Source of the DNA: Thermoplasmatales archaeon
GTDB taxonomy: Archaea; Thermoplasmatota; Penumbrarchaeia; Penumbrarchaeales; Penumbrarchaeaceae
Direction of reading: 5' to 3'
Length of the DNA: 48,161 nt
Assembly (NCBI GenBank): GCA_030595715.1
Contig: JAUVCN010000007.1
Coordinates: 1-48,161, forward strand
Shown: piece after piece, positions 46,101 to 48,161 of the stretch
Numbering within the stretch: position 1 is the first letter of the stretch
How the letters are laid out: every line of letters begins with the position of its first letter
Made by a program: the position numbers and the translations under genes
Notes under the pieces: generated by a model
Database searches by the model: none
The model's input: only the letters and a program-made list of their open reading frames with translations
What the model was told of the DNA's origin: nothing

Positions 46101-47928
46101 GGACCTCAGAACTCTTGAATACAAGGTCACCACCGAAAGAACAGAGGCGGCCAGAGATCTGGCAGAATGGCAGAAGATCATCAAGTACAATGTATTGGAT
46201 GAGATCTCCACCCCGACCTCTGTGAAGCACACTGTCAAAGCAGCCATTGAAGTGTCCGAGGGCAAGGAGAACTTCGTCTGGTTCAAGGTCTCTGACGAGG
46301 TAGGGAATACCGGTATGACCATGACCTACGATCCGCAGGTTGCCATCGATGAGGCAAAAGCCTATCTCAGCACCATGGCAAACTGGACCGAGGTGGAAAA
46401 GAACGAATACCTGGTGGATCAGACCGAATTGGCCCATGAAATGGCCGATTCGATCAACCCGTCAAGGATATGGGTCGACAAGACCCCTCTGGGTTATTCA
46501 TCCCCCACACCATCAAGTGATCTCCTTGAAGATAACAGGGTAACAGCCACTATCCAGATAGTTGATCTTGGAAGCTGGGTGGATGCATCCACCATACAGT
46601 ATTCTGTTTCAAGGAATGGAATTTCCAACTATGGTGGTTGGATCAATGTGGACCCAATGATCGATGCATCCACGATCCTCGCCAAGACCGTGCAACCTCT
46701 GCTGTTCGAACCTGACTCCATCAACTATGTCAGATGGAGAGCAAAGGATGTCGCAGGAAACGGCTATTCGGTTTCCGATGATTATGTCATCTCGATCGAG
46801 GGCATACCGGTGAACAATCCGCCGGTCTGTAATATCAAATCACCGGAAATGAACGATGTCTTCGACACACAGACCGAAGTTATCCTTGATGCCACAGGTT
46901 CATCTGATCCGGATAACGATGAGCTCCAGTATAATTGGATCCTCGGAAACAGATCCATTATCAGCTCATTGTCCTACTTCGAGATCGAGACAGCTTCGAT
47001 CCTTGGACCTGGACCCCATGTGATCACGCTCGAGGTCACAGATGGACAGAGGAAGGTCAGTAAATCCATCTCCATCTTCGTCAAGATGCATCCTGATGAG
47101 GTTGACACAGATGGCGATGCTGATCCCGATGGATCGGATCCTGATGATGACAATGATGAACTATCAGATCTGCAGGAGATCATCATGGGCACAAATCCCA
47201 GACTCAGGGATACCGACCTTGATGGAGTTGATGATCTTCAGGATCCGGAACCACTGAATCCGCTTGTCTGGAAAGAAGAGGAGGATAAAGGCACTATCTC
47301 TTACTATACCGTGCTTTCCCTGCTCATCTTCCTTGCAGTCCTTATCCTTCTCATCGGATCACTTATCGTGATGAGAAGAAAATCAAGCATGAACAAGGAT
47401 CGCGTGGAGAGATCGGTCATCGCGGAAGGAAAGATCGTATCCAGATACGAGGAGCTGACCGGTGTCGGATCGCCACTGCTCCCACAGGTCAAGGATATGG
47501 GACTTTCACTGCCGCCAATTGCAGCCCAGCAGGTCGCTCCAATGAGAAGAGCAAAGGAGCTGACCGAAACCCCCTCACTTCCCGCAAAGGAGGTAGAGGC
47601 ACAGGCACCTGCACCGGCATATCCTGCAAAGGCCGAGCCCATGGAAGCACCGGTTCCGGATGCTCCCACACCTGATGTGAAAGAACCAGCCCCAAGGAGA
47701 CGGATCAGGAGAAAGACAGAGGGAGCTCCTGCTGAAACGACCCCTGGCATTCCGAACCCGGAGGACCTGACAGCTACCGCAGCTCTGCCAGGATCAGCCG
47801 AGGCAGCACCAGAAGGACAGCCGGCTGGTTCCGCAACGACCTGCGATCTGTGTGGATCATCGATAGATGTCCCATCAGGCGCAACAACTGTCGAGTGCCC
47901 ACTTTGTGGTGAGAAGAAGAACCTTTGA
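43153..47928 (+). CDS. Giant FG-GAP surface protein with cytosolic zinc ribbon
   Basis: A 1591-residue protein. A signal peptide (about 11-35) is followed by seven FG-GAP blades, each with a calcium loop like GDVNGDGHDD (near 43405, 43597, 43780, 44074, 44311, 44539, 44749): a complete integrin-alpha-like propeller. Ig/Fn3-like domains (about 44880-46800) and a PKD-like domain (about 46830-47090) follow, then an Asp-rich module (47103-47250) and one membrane helix (47296-47372). The long Pro/Ala-rich cytosolic tail ends in a zinc ribbon, CDLC at 47842-47853 and CPLC at 47896-47907. The propeller suggests ligand or surface binding; the intracellular zinc ribbon suggests partner contact across the membrane. 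Repetitive sequons are present. Confidence 0.85.
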   Translation: MNKNTNTFEMKRTLSILVVGIFILMAFVVVDWTTIAGDGSNGTMDAAIDEPVRFSGSRDLNRDPADQMFYQTGNYAHFGMNLVTGDVNGDGHDDLIIGQGGYIYSGPKVYVYYGMTHFTDKMTQSNADASFSVSGGYDYSNGNSVACGDVNGDGIDDIIIGCHRASGRTGEVHVYFGSTSLPSSNTNPDIKIIGERGYSSSNYFGEEVHCDDFDGDGIDDIVALAPNWYERIYGNEYYGGISNYKRYNYTGLTFIIWGRTTSSWPATLDLRSSDPVTDLYVRIKGWMPNGQYTYAYMGDDAGGSLGSGDFNNDGRTDLVIGSARAYSYYSTSSRYYYAGAVWLIEGMTRTEWMQWSGHYNMLERNGEYIMFTTDKSYSYTGLHPRLGDVNGDGVDDLVVGSRGENGYNGAWRIVYGMNDTTSLKTNFVRQYPYGGYFNIFDDVTDVYIKGSSNSYAGATWLADFDGDGIDDLLLGDSSKYSDSGNYYAGWVGLFYGRTNWPATLNYASADAIFQGAHYYGYMGHNYVQSLTSGDFNNDGIDDIVMGAYRARTTGNMYYAGAAYLLFSKPPTVDIFDPVILDADGDDGKTVLAGSGGAENKLTDLTGDGIYTIATGYNNSYIVNDIKEMRLTFQLKGAFRDFKYTIGFSVNNGTFYIIDNPLKGIILRESEFNMTSLTQIKVNFSFSFTDDFLSQDLFDLIVETEDKHGINQVVKEDFLHLEKDITFEGDDFIVTRDGDPISRGQFLAGGSDLSVTGLRVIYEGTTVSPLNEKFFVRVTDSYSRIFEDVDSSGRDVYFEIPTTIDSGVYKFSIDIQITSDYISKIQKTAIIPMFYLNLDLNGPEAPTNVRFHADTLEDPESRWDDDTDVWLSWDPTYDTQQGILRYYVEISGSTRGTETLIIEEGTSTNITLPGAGVFTVSVYAEDESNNMGRATSAMIIIDLGMIEIIGSNPTFKGEKWFMTTEVDVTFTIVDEVFAANGPEVDLRTLEYKVTTERTEAARDLAEWQKIIKYNVLDEISTPTSVKHTVKAAIEVSEGKENFVWFKVSDEVGNTGMTMTYDPQVAIDEAKAYLSTMANWTEVEKNEYLVDQTELAHEMADSINPSRIWVDKTPLGYSSPTPSSDLLEDNRVTATIQIVDLGSWVDASTIQYSVSRNGISNYGGWINVDPMIDASTILAKTVQPLLFEPDSINYVRWRAKDVAGNGYSVSDDYVISIEGIPVNNPPVCNIKSPEMNDVFDTQTEVILDATGSSDPDNDELQYNWILGNRSIISSLSYFEIETASILGPGPHVITLEVTDGQRKVSKSISIFVKMHPDEVDTDGDADPDGSDPDDDNDELSDLQEIIMGTNPRLRDTDLDGVDDLQDPEPLNPLVWKEEEDKGTISYYTVLSLLIFLAVLILLIGSLIVMRRKSSMNKDRVERSVIAEGKIVSRYEELTGVGSPLLPQVKDMGLSLPPIAAQQVAPMRRAKELTETPSLPAKEVEAQAPAPAYPAKAEPMEAPVPDAPTPDVKEPAPRRRIRRKTEGAPAETTPGIPNPEDLTATAALPGSAEAAPEGQPAGSATTCDLCGSSIDVPSGATTVECPLCGEKKNL

Positions 47929-47952
47929 ACTGCAGGATAGTTTGGACTGTCT

Positions 47953-47984
47953 GGCGTCTCCCGGAAGGGGGGCGCCTTTTTTTT
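47953..47984 (+). terminator. Hairpin-plus-T-run terminator
   Basis: GGCGTCTCCC, loop GGAA, GGGGGGCGCC forms a 10-bp stem (with two G-U pairs as RNA), followed immediately by eight Ts (47977-47984) and more T-rich sequence. It lies 24 bases after the surface-protein stop. It has bacterial-style intrinsic terminator form; archaea usually need only the T-run. Confidence 0.7.
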
Positions 47985-48000
47985 ATTATTTTTTTGATTA

Positions 48001-48129
48001 AGGTATAATTAATATGAAAAATCAAAGTGCGCACAATGGTATCTGTTATTGACGAACCATTGCTGCTGTGGGTTGAAATTGTGACTTGGAAAAAAGTGAT
48101 TAAACCTCTATTAGAATTATTTTTCCAAG
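48001..48129. repeat. AT-rich end region with inverted and direct repeats
   Basis: AATGGT (48035-48040)/ACCATT (48056-48061) and CTTGGAAAAA (48085-48094)/TTTTTCCAAG (48120-48129) are perfect inverted repeats, and TTATTGACGA occurs at 48046-48055 and again at 48148-48157. A TATA-like AGGTATAATTAATA opens the stretch. Sequence character differs from the core genes. Confidence 0.5.
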
Positions 48130-48137
48130 CGCGCTAA
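48036..48137 (+). CDS. Possible 33-residue small protein
   Basis: An ATG frame (MVSVIDEPLLLWVEIVTWKK, ending FFQAR) 30 bases after a TATA-like box, with its TAA directly followed by another ATG. It is hydrophobic and very short and has no ribosome site. It may be a leaderless small protein or the decayed start of the next gene, since VIDEP here echoes IIDDL there. Confidence 0.25.
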   Translation: MVSVIDEPLLLWVEIVTWKKVIKPLLELFFQAR

Positions 48138-48161
48138 ATGAAATATATTATTGACGATCTA
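48138..48161 (+). CDS. Possible start of a gene cut by the window edge
   Basis: ATG directly after the TAA of the small frame; the eight visible codons read MKYIIDDL. Too short to identify. Confidence 0.2.

Noticed and set aside
1-48161. tRNA or rRNA genes
   Set aside because: I looked for T-arm GTTCGAATC-type sequences with matching acceptor stems and for rRNA signatures; the few GTTCGAA matches lie within coding frames without cloverleaf partners. A covariance search would be decisive.

Overview
The window is chromosomal DNA of an archaeon. Diagnostic genes are a fused Kae1-Bud32, RNA polymerase subunit K, ribosomal proteins L40e and S2, an archaeal-type UMP kinase, archaeal CoaD, MptE, a DUF373 protein, an HVO_0476-type zinc-finger protein and a COG1031 radical SAM enzyme. 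Many genes have an archaeal TATA-like box centred 24-29 bases before the start codon, which suggests leaderless transcripts, while internal operon genes carry GGAGG/GGTGA ribosome sites. Large Asp-rich, single-anchor surface proteins on a Euryarchaeota-type background suggest the Thermoplasmatota. That placement is an inference; no rRNA gene is present and I recognised no tRNA gene.

Layout. 1-2913: the end of a large surface protein. 2977-5446: tightly overlapping operon pyrH, DUF2116 zinc-ribbon, coaD, rhomboid protease. 5553-7308: a UPF0173 hydrolase converging on a tandem-duplicated winged-helix regulator. 7487-14797: RND/MMPL exporter, kae1-bud32, rdgB-like nucleotidase, DUF373 protein and mptE. 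14798-17220: an AT-richer accessory island with an orphan fragment of a surface protein, HicBA flanked by two roughly 155-bp direct repeats, a broken Fic/Doc-like gene and an RHH-RelE pair. 17292-20437: rpl40e, a DUF3052-like gene, rnhB, pyrF, a Cdc48-N-like protein and a small membrane protein. 20441-32303: a surface metalloprotease, a SecB-like protein, a COG1031 radical SAM enzyme and two more large surface proteins. 32328-35606: HVO_0476 zinc finger, larE, rpoK, rps2 and memo. 35705-42814: a glycan locus with a nucleotide-sugar dehydrogenase, a flippase-like protein and three membrane-linked glycosyltransferases. 43153-47928: a 1591-residue seven-bladed FG-GAP surface protein with a cytosolic zinc ribbon, followed by a strong terminator-like hairpin. 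The last 160 bases are AT-rich with inverted repeats and possibly the start of another element.

How it fits together. Five large surface proteins share one plan: signal peptide, beta-sandwich or propeller ectodomain, one C-terminal membrane helix and a short cytosolic tail; four of them also have a calcium-binding Asp-rich module before the helix. Their ectodomains are rich in N-X-S/T sequons, and the glycan locus lies next to the largest one, so it may build the sugar they carry. The rhomboid and the surface metalloprotease are candidate processing enzymes for such proteins. The accessory island between mptE and rpl40e looks like an insertion hot spot for toxin-antitoxin cassettes.
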